A program made the translations under genes and the position numbers. Under the pieces are notes generated by a model. That model had not been told where the DNA came from. It was given only the letters and a program-made list of their open reading frames with translations, and searched no databases. A stretch of DNA of 64,000 bases from Mactromeris polynyma. Lineage: Eukaryota > Mollusca > Bivalvia > Venerida > Mactridae. Positions 30,671 to 44,200 of this stretch are shown piece after piece. Location: the NCBI GenBank assembly GCA_032209605.1, contig JASFXZ010000028.1:6272941-6336940 (forward strand). The letters are read 5' to 3'. The stretch's first letter is position 1, and each line of letters begins with the position of its first letter.

Positions 30671-31599
30671 CAATAATTATTTTCCCAGCGACAAGGATGC
30701 CTTGCATCAACTTTCAGTCCCTAGGGGTGTTCTGTGTGCAAAAAAGGTCCAGAGCTCAATTATACATCAATGTGTAGAGGAATATCTCAAGTGTCGGGAA
30801 ATCTTGGATGCCGTTGTCGCATCATGGTACTATTTGAGAAATCCAAGATGGCCGCCAAAAATGTGAAAAAAGTGCATTTTCATATGTTGGGAAAAATAAA
30901 GTTCATTTTGTGTATATGATTTCCTAAGTGCGATAAAATTGTTCATTTAACTTATAAATGTTTTCAATTTACATACAAATTTAGCTGACTTAATGGGGAT
31001 TCTTTTTTAAAATAAAGGATAAATGCCCCAAAATGCCCCTAAAATTCGAAATATTGCATAGTTTTCACTTATATTTTACAAAAAATGTTGTTATATTATT
31101 TCCTTAATGCTGAAATCATTTGCGTTACAGTTATATCGTTTTTTCTTGATAATGGATATAAAAAGGCAATAAAACGACAATTTGAAGTGGGTGGGGTAAG
31201 TAGCTTCAAAATCGGCATCTTTTTTACATATTTTTATTATGCATTATTTTTGTATGAAAGAAAGTATTTCATTTTTATTTCATCAGGTGAAACAAGATAC
31301 GTATGCTCTGGTGTGAATTACGCATATTTGAATTAAGAAAGTGTACTAGTACTCGGATATACACATGTGGTAAAATGTGTTTATTTTAACTGACCATGTC
31401 ATACATTATTTTTCAGATGCAGTACATTACATAATTTTTAAGTGCATGTCCCTCCACCATGTGTAAATTATCACTTAACTTTTAAATCAAGCTTCTAGTT
31501 CTCACAAATGTAAACAATAACTTGTTTCACAATCGATGTAAAATAAATATGTTTTAAGTTACACCTTAGAAAAGCACCGAAAAATTATAAAAGGGCTAA

Positions 31600-33300
31600 C
31601 AGATATATGAAACGGGCACAATGTTAAACGGGGGCATACCGAGTTGCTATTGTCCGTCCGTCTGTGTACGTCCTGCCGTCCGTCACAAAATCTTGTGTCG
31701 CACGTTTCTCCAAAAGTATATTTGCTAGACTACCTAGTTTACCAGCATTTATAGTTTTGTACATTGGGTTTAATGTTTGCCTCCGCCCAGTAAGTGCACA
31801 GTTATGGCCCTCGAATAATTGAAAATATGGCATACATACTTGTGACGTGCGTATCTCCAACAGCATATCAGCTAGACTCACTAAACTTTGCAGGAATTTG
31901 TAGTTGTGCACCTGGGGTGTCATGTTAGGCTCCGCCCAGTATGATCCTAAATTGTTTGGTAACCAATCAGACAATTCCTTTATTGGACAATGGTCCAATG
32001 GTGTATACCCTTGTACCTGTACTCAACTAGTGTTCTGTGTGCTAATGTTACCCCGAGATCTGTGTGTGTGGAGGATTGTGAATATGGCGTTTTCCAACTT
32101 AATCCTACGTTTAAGCAACACAGCCCTTGTTCCTTTATGTAATTCGAACACACACACCTTGGCCAAATAAACTGTGTTCTGTGTTTACCGTCCTCATCAG
32201 TTTTGTTTTGTAACCTACCTTCCAGACAGGGGAACGCCCCATCCACGAGACAATGCCTCCTCACACATATCCCAGGGAAACACCAGATTATGAAACATTA
32301 ACGATGGATGATGTCTTTGGGTGTAACTATATATGGGGATGGGAAAGTAAGGAATTGTTTGGCCGACTATCAAACCAAACATGGAGAATTTACGGGACAG
32401 CAATGGGGATGGAACACACCACATCACAAGCTAAGAAAGTCCGTGAACATAGGCCGAAATGGAGGAAAAGAACACGAATATCATATCGAGTCAAGTGATG
32501 GGGAAACGGGAACTTTAAATACATCTAAACGATGTACAGCCTTGGAACTGTCAGTAAAAAGACCGGGGCTTTAATTCGATTTAACTGCTAGCTTACCTCA
32601 CAGTGTACAGCTATATGGACATCCAACACTAATGTTGAATAATTATTTTTTTCGGCACTGCCGTACTAACACGGTTTTGCTATTTGCATATCAGTGTTGT
32701 GTACACCAATAAAATCTTACGTTAACCACCAAGGCAATTTCTCTTCAACCAAACCTTGACGCGGCTTGGTTAACCTTCCGATAAAGGGTACATTACCTTA
32801 CCGAAATCCACTGAATTTCGAAGCATTTACCGAAATGCATTTTGAATCTGGAGTTACCAGCAATAGTAGCATTACGGCATTTTGTTATGTTGCACAACAA
32901 AACTTAACCTTTAATATTTTTTCAAGATATTTCTTGTTTTAATTGTACTGGTCAATAAATATGTGATAATAACAATGACAATAATATTCGTATATTAATG
33001 ATAATAATAATAAATATTTTATATTGTAATAGTTATGATAAATTGAGAAAGAGAAAGATAATAATGACAGTTGTAATGACAATAAAAATGACAGTCATGA
33101 ATATAGATTAATTGAACCAATGTAATCACGTAAAGATGTATCATTTTAAGTGGCCTCATTACATTAAACGTGAAAAATGTAAAAATACGTAAATAAATAA
33201 AAAAAAGAAAACGCATAGCACAAAAAAGATATAAATCATACTCGACAAACATTCGGTGATTTATTCATTACAGTTTTTTTGTCAACTGCAAACACGTACT
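31600..33300. repeat. dispersed modules after the centre, mirror of 25,570-27,330
   Basis: Contains the CCGTCCGTC block, the GGCTCCGCCCAG block, TCTGTGTGTGTGGAGG and the CTTACGTTAACCACCAAGGC module. No supported coding sequence. Confidence 0.7.
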
Positions 33301-33313
33301 ATCCAATATTGTA

Positions 33314-34380
33314 AACTGAACCAAAAAGAAGCTTCCGCTTAACTTGAATGTTGCCGTCTATCAAGATTATCCCAAAGATGATCTATCGGATTTAATCCGG
33401 GCTTTTTGAGGGCCATTTGCCTATGAAATCGATTGTATTTTGTAAAAACTGAATGTTATCACGAGCGTCGTGGGCTCTAGCGTTGTCTTGCTGAAATGTT
33501 GGAATGACGCCATGAGTATGTGGGAGAAGGATAACGTGAGGTGCTAGGATATTCTCTCATGTAGAGACGAGTATTTAAATTACCCTCAATGACCACAACT
33601 GGGGTCCGATATGAATAACCAATACCGGCCCAGACCCAGACCATAACTGACCCTCCGCCCCACGGAACAATCTCTCTGCAATGTGCAGCAGTCGTTAGAA
33701 TCTCAATCGGCCATCACCGCGAGACAATGCAAACCTTGATTCGTCGGAAAAAAGATTTATTTTCATGTTCTGCCTTGTCCAAATGACGTGTTCCTCGGCC
33801 CATTCAAGTCTGTCACGGCAATGACACGGCCGTCCGTACAAACCGGTTACCGGCAAAGGATAACGTTTGTGCGGGAATCCGGGCATTGTGAGTACCGGGG
33901 ATGACGGAAGCTGTAGTCGTTGCAGTGAGAAAAGGATATCGTAGCTGCTGGTTCAAGATATAGCTGTCTTTATCTGGCGTAGTAACACGTGGTCTGCCGC
34001 TCCGTGGTAAGTCGTCGGTACTTCCGGTGTGCGCGAATTGCCGTCTGAGACTCCTAACTGCCTGTATAGATGGCACTACTTGTGCTGTCACCTCCTCACT
34101 AGGAAGTCCTGCCTCCAGCATCCCAACTGCTCTTTTCCGTATATCTTTTGGAATCCGAGGCATTGGAATTCAGTAGTCAAACCTTTATTTCTAATGTTTT
34201 GATTATTTTTTTACTGAAGTCGTCTAAAGCAATGTATTGAAATGAAAGTATTTTCTACATGTGCATCGGATATGTCCACCCCGTCGTTGCACATGGAAAT
34301 GCATTTTTGGCTGAATGTACAGGTTTCTATACATGAATCTTTTAGATATATTCTACGAAAATTTTCCTTTTTGGTTCAGT
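33314..34380 (-). mobile_element. Tc1-like transposon, right copy, near full length (about 1.07 kb), pseudogene
   Basis: TIRs AACTGAACCAAAAAG (33,314) and CTTTTTGGTTCAGT (ending 34,380). The - strand transposase starts at 34,163 with an N-terminal HTH region (MPRIPKDIRKRAVGMLEAGL), GSTDDLPRSGRPRVTT, then after frameshifts FSDESRF, GGSVMVW, QQDNAR and LNPIDHLWDNL. The spacing between the second and third acidic residues is 34, but the third is Asp in both copies, where Tc1 relatives usually have Glu. Frameshifts make it inactive. Confidence 0.88.
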
Positions 34381-34669
34381 ATACATTTCAAAATAGGTGT
34401 ATTAAACTGTTGGTGTGGTGGAGAATGGCTCCGACTGTGGTTTGATAAGCAAACCAAACAGCTCATAAACTTTAACGCACAGTAGTTTGGGCATTTGCTT
34501 TCCTCAATTGATACATACCATACAACATATATGTATACTGAATAATATCATGCACACTGCGCTATTACATAGAGCTAATTATATTCCACTGAAGTATATA
34601 TATCATATATGAATAGAAGTTAGAAAAACTGAACATTTTTTTCTTTTTATACGTAAAGGTATGTATTGT

Positions 34670-35040
34670 TATATAACGTTTTATCATGTCGAAGTGTCGT
34701 GGTAACTTTTCCATATAACGTTTTATCATGTCGAAGTGTCGTGGTAACTTTTCCATATAACGTGTTATCATGTCGAATAATTCAAATTATATTTTGTTCA
34801 AAGGACGTGGTGTATTCTGATTGTATTATCTTGTACCTATATTCCTAAACATGTGTACCATTGCACCTCCTCACTGCCTAATGTTTTGTAGATTGTTGTT
34901 TTCTTAGGTGTCTGTTTTGGGAGGCGTTGTCTTGTGCATGTGGCGTTCACTCGAACAATTTAATCTCCCTCTAGTTTCTGGACGTTCAGATGTATGAATG
35001 TCCCCACACTCCGTGCTCCACATAGTTAATACATGCCAGG
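34670..35040. repeat. tandem and dispersed repeat, mirror of 24,125-24,500
   Basis: Two to three copies of the 42-bp unit with CATGTCGAAGTGTCGTGGTA, then a GGAGGCGTTGTCTTGTGCAT module. Confidence 0.7.
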
Positions 35041-35239
35041 AGATAGTACACAAGATAGTACGAAATTATTGAAGACTTCTCCAAAGTCTATTGAATTATA
35101 ACACATTGAAACACAATTAAATAATTATAACACTTGCGGTTTATAAAGAACATAACATAATAAGGGATGCTTTGGATACGCTACGAGATAGCAATGTCTG
35201 TTACTATTGGAAAACATGACAGGACACTTCTTCTTCTTC

Positions 35240-35277
35240 TTATTCGATGTATGCATATGTGTCTTCATAATACATAC
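35240..35277 (-). CDS. right copy exon k (C-terminal tail and stop)
   Basis: Acceptor ATTTTCTTTAG. Split codon then [11 protein letters not shown] and TAA. Four tyrosines in eleven residues against one in the left copy. Ends in Y-x-x-I plus Glu. Confidence 0.75.
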
Positions 35278-38200
35278 CTAAAGAAAATATTTAAAATAAT
35301 GTAGAAGTTGATCAGTAAAAAGCGCAATTATGAAATGTATGCATGTTTGAATCTAATTAGCCACAACAAAACCCAGGCTTTGAATATTATAATTCATGTG
35401 AATCCTCGTGTGAACAACAAGAAAACACAAGAATTGATAATATCAAAGTTAAATAGTCTTCTCTGGACTTTACATGCAGCAAGATATGGCAAGTAGCTAC
35501 TGAAAAGTGATACTCTCCAACCGAGAAAGTGATATTCACTGATACAAGCATACCCCTCGTGGTTACTTCCCCATACGTCATAATAAAGTGATTCAAATTA
35601 GGTGATAACACAGGAGTTAGTCAAGAGTTAACTCCCCTTCTATATTCCTTATTTAGTGTATGTCTATGTAGTACTAGGAAACCATCGTAAGTTTAGACTA
35701 CAACATGCGTCTTTAACCGTTTTCTGGTGTGAAAGCAAGTCTATGAGGTTTTGGACATGTGCGCATTTTGACGCATTTCCCTGGAAAACTTCGCCAATGC
35801 TTCAAGTATACATGGTTTGATATAGTATTCATGTTTAGAATGCGTTGTATTTGATGGATATGTTAATGCTTGGAGTCCGTCTTAAGCCGCGGAAAGAGGC
35901 CATGTGTTGAAAACGTTAGACTCTTAGTACTATATAGACATATATTATCTAATGAATATAAAAGGGCGGATAACCCGTGACAATCTCGTGTGGTTGAGAA
36001 CACCACTGTCAGGTTCATGACATACATCTATTGAAACATGTTTTCATTAGCTGACCATTTAAAATTTTATTTACAACCGGTCAAAAGTAAATAAAGAGCT
36101 TCGTGCTCCATCAAAACATATCAAATAATATGACACGCACATACGCACAATAATGTAACATACCTGTGCTGTGAGTACTTGGCGACTTCAAGGTACTGTA
36201 TCTTGGGGAAGGCATGGGAGAGCTTCTCGAGGACGAACATGAAGATCTACCCAATTTTGGTGACTTAGGAACGGCTAACTCAATACCTCGTAGTGATGGT
36301 GATGCATCCTTACTGCGATCGCCGAAACAGTTTAAATAATCTATCCGAGCTGAAAGTCAATACGATGACAATGAATTAAAAAGCATCGTGTATTGCAGAA
36401 CAAATTAATCCTGGCTGGAAGCAAATAAACTGGTGTAAGGTCCCCTTTCCTCAACATATGTTTGCAATGTAGGTGATAAACGGTATATGTTATCCTGTTT
36501 ATATAATAATAGACGTTATATGTCAAGTAGAATTGGAGGTGGAGAGAACACTGGTTTGTCTGTACAGGTTCTCTCATTGTCAGGTACATAGATCTCGAGC
36601 GCAAAGCATAAAGTAAAGACGCGATAGAATTTCCCCTTGAATTAAATCTGTAAAACATTTACATTTACATTGTCGTGGACTGAAACTCAATCAAGTAAAA
36701 TTATGATTAGTTTTCAAATATCGGTCTTAACGTATTAATTATCAGGTTTTTTTGCAAATAAATAGATCGGAGAAATTTGCGAATTTGCATACATATCATA
36801 TTGCATTGGACGAGTAAGCTTTGCAAAACAATGTTTTGAAAGTTTGAAAGAAACCATAATATTTTCCGGTATACTGTCTCCTAATTAGGAGATACTATCT
36901 GCTAATTACGACTAACTAAGTCCTAATTAGGAGATACTAACTCATAATTATGACTTAGCTAATCGTTATAAAGTGAATAGATTAAGTTAACCTCAAACAA
37001 GTGCAAGTTTGAACTGAACACACCGCCTTTTACAATGGAAGAAGCCATATACAAATGGTATCTCCTAAGTAGGAGATACTAAGTCGTAATTAGGAGATAC
37101 TAAGTCGTAATTAGGACATAGTAAGTCATAATTATGAGTTAGTATCTCCTAATTAGGAGATAGTATACTGGAAAATATTTTTTGACTTTGGCATCTGGAC
37201 GCTTCCATAGAAACTCATCTAGATAAAATTATGATTAGTTTTCAAATATCGGTCTTAACGTATTAATTATCAGGTTTTTTTCAAATAAATAGATCTGAGA
37301 AATTTGCGAATTTTCATACATATCATATCATATTGCATTGAACGAGTTAGCTTTGCAAAACAATGTTTTGAAAGTTTGAAAGAAACCATATTTGATCTTG
37401 ATGTTGATAATGAAATCTAATAATTTGTGAACAAGGGACCTGGTGTAAACAACAGAACCCTTGGTAAGACAGTTGAAAGATATTATATTAGGGCCAAGAT
37501 CTGAAGACACAATAACATTTACAAAACGTCATTGGTTGGAGCAAGTAAGTAGGATAATCTACATTATTGAGGCACTTTGTCGACCTCTAAAAAGAGGAAT
37601 ATAAAATCGAAGATATTATACAAGTAGGTAGAGCTTCAACGATTCGATGCGATGCATCGGAATTCGACTACGGGGCTCATGATTCGATTCACGATTCATA
37701 CCCTGGTATTTTCGATACGATTCGCTTTTTTTAGTTCCAGTTCGCCAAACTGTTATTTGGTACAGTAAGCACGAGTTTTAGTTACGTTAAGTCACGTAGT
37801 CGCTTCCCCTGTTGTTACATTTTTTACCGGAAGTAAATTTTAGTTTTCTTTAGTCTATTAATTTTCATTTGCAAAACATTTGGCCTAAAATTAATGCAAA
37901 AGCCTAAAGATGATTGAGAATGCTGTTACATATATTATAATCGAAGGGAAAAATGAAATCGAATCGGTTGACAGTTGAATCGTTGAAGCTCTACAATTAG
38001 GGGACTGCCGTCGCGTAGCTGATACGTACTTTATTTTTAACGTGGACAACCCGGGTTCAAATCCTTGAATTCATAGACTTTTTAATGACCTCTTTTGCGC
38101 GAACAACGCATATTGTCCTTGACTATGGTATGGGTGTATCACCAAATGCTAATTTAAAAATAGATAAAAGGTTTGCGCAAATTCGTAACAATTTAGACCT

Positions 38201-41200
38201 GCCATAAATATGTAAATGCGAGGTTCAATTTATTCATTTTCATTGTGAAAGAAAAAGAAACGAGTTTTTGTGAGTTTTTAAAGTCAAAATGAACTAAATT
38301 TAGCTAAAAAACAAATACACATTTTTGTCCAAAAAGGAAGGAAAAATACATATGAACAAGCGACTCGAACTCGTAACCTCTACATCAAGGGACGGATACT
38401 TATGCTACTATGCTACACAGAGCCACTATCACATGATGTACATGTATACTTTTATAGACTCAAGTTTCTATAAGAATGTATCCAACATTCGCTGGTATGA
38501 CATATACAATAATAACCCCCCTTTTCTATCTATATATATATACTGTCAGTCTCCCCTAACGGGTATCAATGACAGGTGTGCGTCAGTGCAAAAGAAAAGA
38601 TAAAAGATGTGAAAGAATACTGTACAGTGAGATAGTAGAGAGGATAAAACATTGATAGTGATAACAAGAGCGAAATTCAAAGGTAAAAACAGATAAAAAC
38701 AATTCACAACTTGTTCATTGGTTTGGGGGGTAGCACAACGATTGCTTGAACCTCTCTAAGTTTATTTGGTTACTGTTGTGAAAGGAAGGTCGTTCCATAA
38801 CACCACTAAGCTTGCGAAAAAATAATATTTTAAGTATTTTTCGTGGGAAGTGTAACAGTCTGCCAATTTGCATACTAGGTAAATACTATTGTGCCATCAG
38901 ATGTTGGGCCTACTGTATCATAATTTAGGATTGGTGGGACTACGGAAATATGTTCATATTCTATCCACATGTTTGATCAATGAGTGTGTACCTGGTCGGA
39001 CAACTCCAGTCATGTTGTTTCTTATATAGTCCAACATTTCCTTCTGTATGTCACATTTCTCCAAGTATTGTCGTACTGTCTCGCAGCTCTGAAGCAAAAC
39101 AATGGTCAACATAAGACGTTTTACGACTCGACGTACTGTACCTGAACAAATTTAAGAACGTCATAACAAAAACTCCACTAACAGCTGAAGTGCCACAACA
39201 CACAACTTCATGATTACCGCCATGCTTACTTCCATCATAGTCCGCCCGGCTAGCTCAGTTGGTAGAGCGCTAGACGGTCACCCGACATATCTGGGTTCTA
39301 TTCCTGGGTTGGATAGGTTATACTTTTTCGTGACGATGTCTACGGACATGTCCTCCACATGCATGTGGAGAAGTAGTCATTTGCTTGTGGTGGAGTGATT
39401 TAGTACTGGTTGATACATGTAATTAATTCCAGGTAAATAAGGTCAACTGGCCCTCGTATATGACAGACAAATTGTTGAAAAATGGCGTAAAATCAGATAG
39501 AAACACACTAACAATTTATCATTATAATGGTCATACAGTGATACTATTAAAATGTACAGACGTATTTGCTAAACTATTTTAAGCCCATAGTATAGACATG
39601 TAAAAGGATTTACAAATTGTATAAAAGCTATTATTTCCCAATTGAGTTTAACGGAATTCCAATTTCACTTAAAATGGTTAATTGTCCCTAAATATTGAAA
39701 GTTTGTTTTCAGTTTATTTCAAGCATTTGTTATCAAGTGGTTTTAAAACTTAATTACTGCTTTCAGTAGAAATCATTCTCTGAGATATGACATATCTGGG
39801 CGAATACATGTAACTCAGCTACATGTATTAACACTTCTGAATGCAGGGATATACATGTACCACAAAACAATTTTAAGCTTTTGCAAAATGGCATTTTTCA
39901 TTTATTAACATTTCTGAATGCAGGGATATACAGATATGTAGGTCACTACAAATCAAACACTTTTGCATTTTTCAGGGAATTACAGCACTTTTAATATGGC
40001 CATCAAGACTATAAAAACAGACCTGTTATACAAAGGGAAACAATCCTCTTATGTGACATGGGGGACATATATATACATTTAGTTAAAAAGTGGCCGTCTC
40101 AATGTTAACCAATATTTGTTTTGCTTCTGCTCGCCTCTAAATAATAAATATTTGACTAAAATGTTTCACTCCTATTAGCTCTTGCCATTAATGTGAAAAT
40201 AAGACGTCATCTTTTCTCAGAATCGAGGCTCAGTGCATTTTGGCCAAGCATCTGAGAGAATGCATATCTTACCTCGTCCCAGTCAACACAAAGTTGTGAG
40301 TCAATGTTAGAACATTTCCACAGGTCATCTCGTATGTAGTAAATTCGTTCTTCCTCCAATCTTTGAAAGTTCTGTAACAACATGTTTGTAATAAACTAAA
40401 ATGATTCTAGCAGTCGAGCTAGAGGTGCCACAGTGCGTATTTCTCCCCAAACACATCGAGATATATTAAATATACACAAACCTATAAACAGTAACAAGGA
40501 CTAGGTTTTTAAACAAAACATGTGTCTCCCCCATGGCAGTTTGTCAGTTATTGTAATACTGACACAGGATGTTCGAATAAAATGGGTATGAAGAAGAAGT
40601 CAAATGAAAAAATTATATTTTTACGGAGCAAACAAGAATTATAGCTATATGTCCTTTGACCTGCAAGTATGACCTTGACTTTGAAACAAGTTGGTTGAAA
40701 CACGCTATGGACATCGTCTCGATATCATTCAAGGGGTTCAAGAGATGGAGCGGACACGAAATATACTCATTTGACCTTTGACCTCTAAGTCTGACCATTA
40801 CTCTCAACTGAATGTTGGTATCTGTTGAGGTGTGGTTGTCGCTCTTGTGGGATTGGAACCAGCGCTTTCTCCTGGATGCGTGGTCACTTGAAAAACTCAC
40901 TTTAGAATACTGATACCAGAGTAACACATCTGTAAGTCTAAGAGAGTATTCGTTCTGTTGAGACTTTTGATAAAGATGAAGATTCACACGCTTCTTGGTC
41001 TGGTTTATACAACGTATGTTTATTGTGATATGTTCGATCGTGCTACTGACTTGTTTTGAAGGACCGGACAAAATCCGACTCGCACTATAGCTACTATATG
41101 TTATAACGTGATCTGAACTTATCACGAAGTGGTGTCCCTTAAACAAAGGTTTGAATTTGAAGTAAGTAAAATAAAAAGTTATTACATCACGGTAAAACAA

Positions 41201-44200
41201 CAAATGACCTGACATCATAATTGCTCTTGTTATTCTCTCCAACATTAGTGGTATATGTTTCTGTATATGCTTGGAATTTATGATCATATATGGGTTAAGC
41301 GTGAGATTAATTGTCTGTTAAATCGATTTTAACCTCCAGTATTTCATTGACCATGCCAAGGCTGTGAATCGATATGTGATTCATATGTTCCTGTTATTGA
41401 GAGATGGTAAGTTTCCCTTTTTACCTTATATCGTTATTTGGCCTGACATATTGTTCGTGTTCAATTGCTTCCCTTTAAGTCAAATGTAAACTTGTTTTCT
41501 TAGCTTGTTCTGCTATGGATTCCCTGTTGTTCCCCCTCCCCTTTTCTACTATTATCAATGTTTTGGTAATCATCCAGACAATTCTGTAGCGCCTCACCTC
41601 AATATATGTTGGCCCTTGCACCCCTCAACTCCTACCGTTTTGTGTGCTGATGTTTTCTTGGGCTCTGTGTGGAGAGGCATTATCTTGTGAATGTGGCGTC
41701 CTCTGCACCATTCCTTCCTTCAGAGCGATGGTCAATTGTATTATGTGCCAAGAAGTATATTTATTGAACTTATTTACAGAAAACAGCTCGAATATTTCGT
41801 TTTTATCGTTTTGAGAAAACACGTTTAAGAAGTCCCTTAACCTATTGCAGAGATATTAAGTTGCAACAGGGAACGTCACACACACAAAACACACAGAAGG
41901 CAATGCCTCCCCACACACAGAACCCCGGGAAATAAAAGTCCGCAAAACAATAGGCACTGAGCAGGCGCAATGGTATACATGCGTGGGAACGGATCTGGTC
42001 GACCATAAAAATAACCAAGGACAACACAGAGGGACACACGTAATATCCCACAATTAAGAACATATGTTTCTTTATAAAAGACAAATATGCATAATAAGTT
42101 GTTTTCACCCTAGTGGTAGAGATATTGCATGTTTTAGACAAAGGTCATTATCCTAGAACAGATGTCTAATGACACATTTGTTAATGAATTTGAAGAGTAC
42201 ATAAATAAAATCTTCTGTGATATTGAAGTATGTGCTGTTGCCGAAGATGATTATACTAAATTAAAACGGGAGAAAGTCGTTGTAGGGAGTTTGGTTATTT
42301 GTTATGCAGCGAGATGGACCCGAAGTATGCCGAATGCGCGCACAAACCTGGCAGCCAGCTTTCATGTCTGCTTCCCAGCTCACTCGTATCTGTTCAAGTG
42401 TTTCTACTGCTTGTCTATAAGCTATGTCTGTAAATAATGTACAAACTTCATATTGAAAACATGTTCCTATATACAACTAAACTCAATTAATAAACATAAT
42501 GTTGGGATTGCTCGACTAGACAACTGGATTGATCGACCTTCGGAAATATAATTTATAAACAAGAAATATCTTTAAAAAATGTGAATGGCGTAGATAAAAT
42601 TATGTCTTAAGAATCGCCCTATTTCGGAACTTTGATTTCACCAGAGGGGTACGCTGCGGGAAAGTGAATTATCTTTTCGAGACACCCCGTTTGATGCCTC
42701 ACAGCTGAAAATATGAACCAATCAAATCGTCTTATGTGTAGCATATTTGAATTACGCGCTTCACATACAGTATTTGTTTGGTCTAAAATGTAGTTCAAAA
42801 TCAATATTATACAGCTACGCCGAAAAATAAAGCAGAACAATATTTTCACGTGAATTGATGTTTACTGAAAACTAAATACCACGATGTTTTCCTCTAAGTT
42901 AATATGCCGTCATCGAAAGACAGACAGCCTATTATATTTTAATCGCAAATGAAATAATTAGTTCTTCATAAATAACAATTTAGTGATGAGTGATTGTTGA
43001 AATGTTCAAAAAGTCGCTGATTATTAAAAAAGAATGGCACAAAACATAGTTTGTTGTGTGTGTATGCGTCACGCATCAGTAACCCGTCCTATTCTATAAG
43101 GTCCGTGCATGGAATGACCACTACTATTTTTATTACAGTCGTCTTTTTTTGTTTCTAAATGTTGATAAACCATTCTCGACAGCTCTCGGATATTTCCGTA
43201 CCACTTCGTTACTCTACGAACATCCTCTAGTGTATGTCAGGCGGAGCACTATGTGACAGTTCAACATTTTGTGCGGTCAAAAAATAGTTCTCGTAAAATA
43301 GATTTAACTTCAAAACAACGATAAATTCACATAAGGAATAGATTATCGTTGTCATTTCTAATTAAAAACTCACATATTTCAATCTTCATATAGCTTAAAT
43401 ATATGATTTTAATCCCGTTTCATCAGAACTCCAGCGTTGACGCCGCCATATTGTTTACATGATATTCGAATGATTTTCCAAAGGAAGTGCCTAATGAACA
43501 TCCGAGGCACTTGACGTAGTTGGTCGAGGTTTTCCGAATGGTTGATAAACCCGACAAAGCCAAACTACTTCCCTCCATACGTATTTCTTTTATGAAGGAT
43601 ACTTGAATGTCTTAATGTTCGAGTTCATTGCTTAAGTTCCTTCAACTTTGACATAACAAATACAGGTTTATTTACTTAAACATTTGTATGATACATCGAC
43701 CTTATTTGCTACAACTTGATATCGACTTACCGGACTTCTCCATCACTTCTCGACTCTTCTCTGCTTTCGTTTTGATCTAAAACAATAAGGAAAAAAAGGG
43801 GAAATATTTTAGAAGACGAATTGCAAGGCGACGATTGGTTGAAGGACGTAAATACATCATATCCTGTCTCGGTTCAAAAATTCGTTTACCCTTATATAAG
43901 GAAGCTAGATCGGTTGGATAATCAATTGATTGTTAAAAAGGTACAAAGTGAAAACCGACATCACAAAAAGCGGAAAGCATAATCGAACATTTGGATTATG
44001 AAGAATACTCAATGCCACCACGTATACAGTATATGATCAAAGGATAGTGTAAGACTTCAAAACACTGATATACATTGTATTTCGACGTTTCATATGTATA
44101 AGTAAAACCGCTGTACTACTTTTTTTATACAATAACAATTATCGTCTATGTTATTACGCCACATTATTACACATTATTATAACCACCCCGTTCTACCAGC

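Larger units (their letters stand above)
27340..31580. other. spacer between the two arms
   Basis: About 4.2 kb not mirrored. It holds an AGGTCA-type repeat (27,350-27,600), a TIR element (28,217-29,724), a second direct copy of modules seen at 32,240-32,870 (29,740-30,670) and about 900 bases (30,680-31,570) in which I see no gene beyond an AAATCCAAGATGGCCGCC phrase at 30,840. Confidence 0.6.

Noticed and set aside
39243..39313. Functional tRNA gene
   Set aside because: A and B boxes are present, but the sequence continues into a SINE body and has a mirrored copy; stems are imperfect.
40613..41287. 224-codon open frame on the - strand of the right arm
   Set aside because: Covers a dispersed repeat and ordinary intron sequence; the mirrored left sequence is frameshifted and the protein shows no motif.
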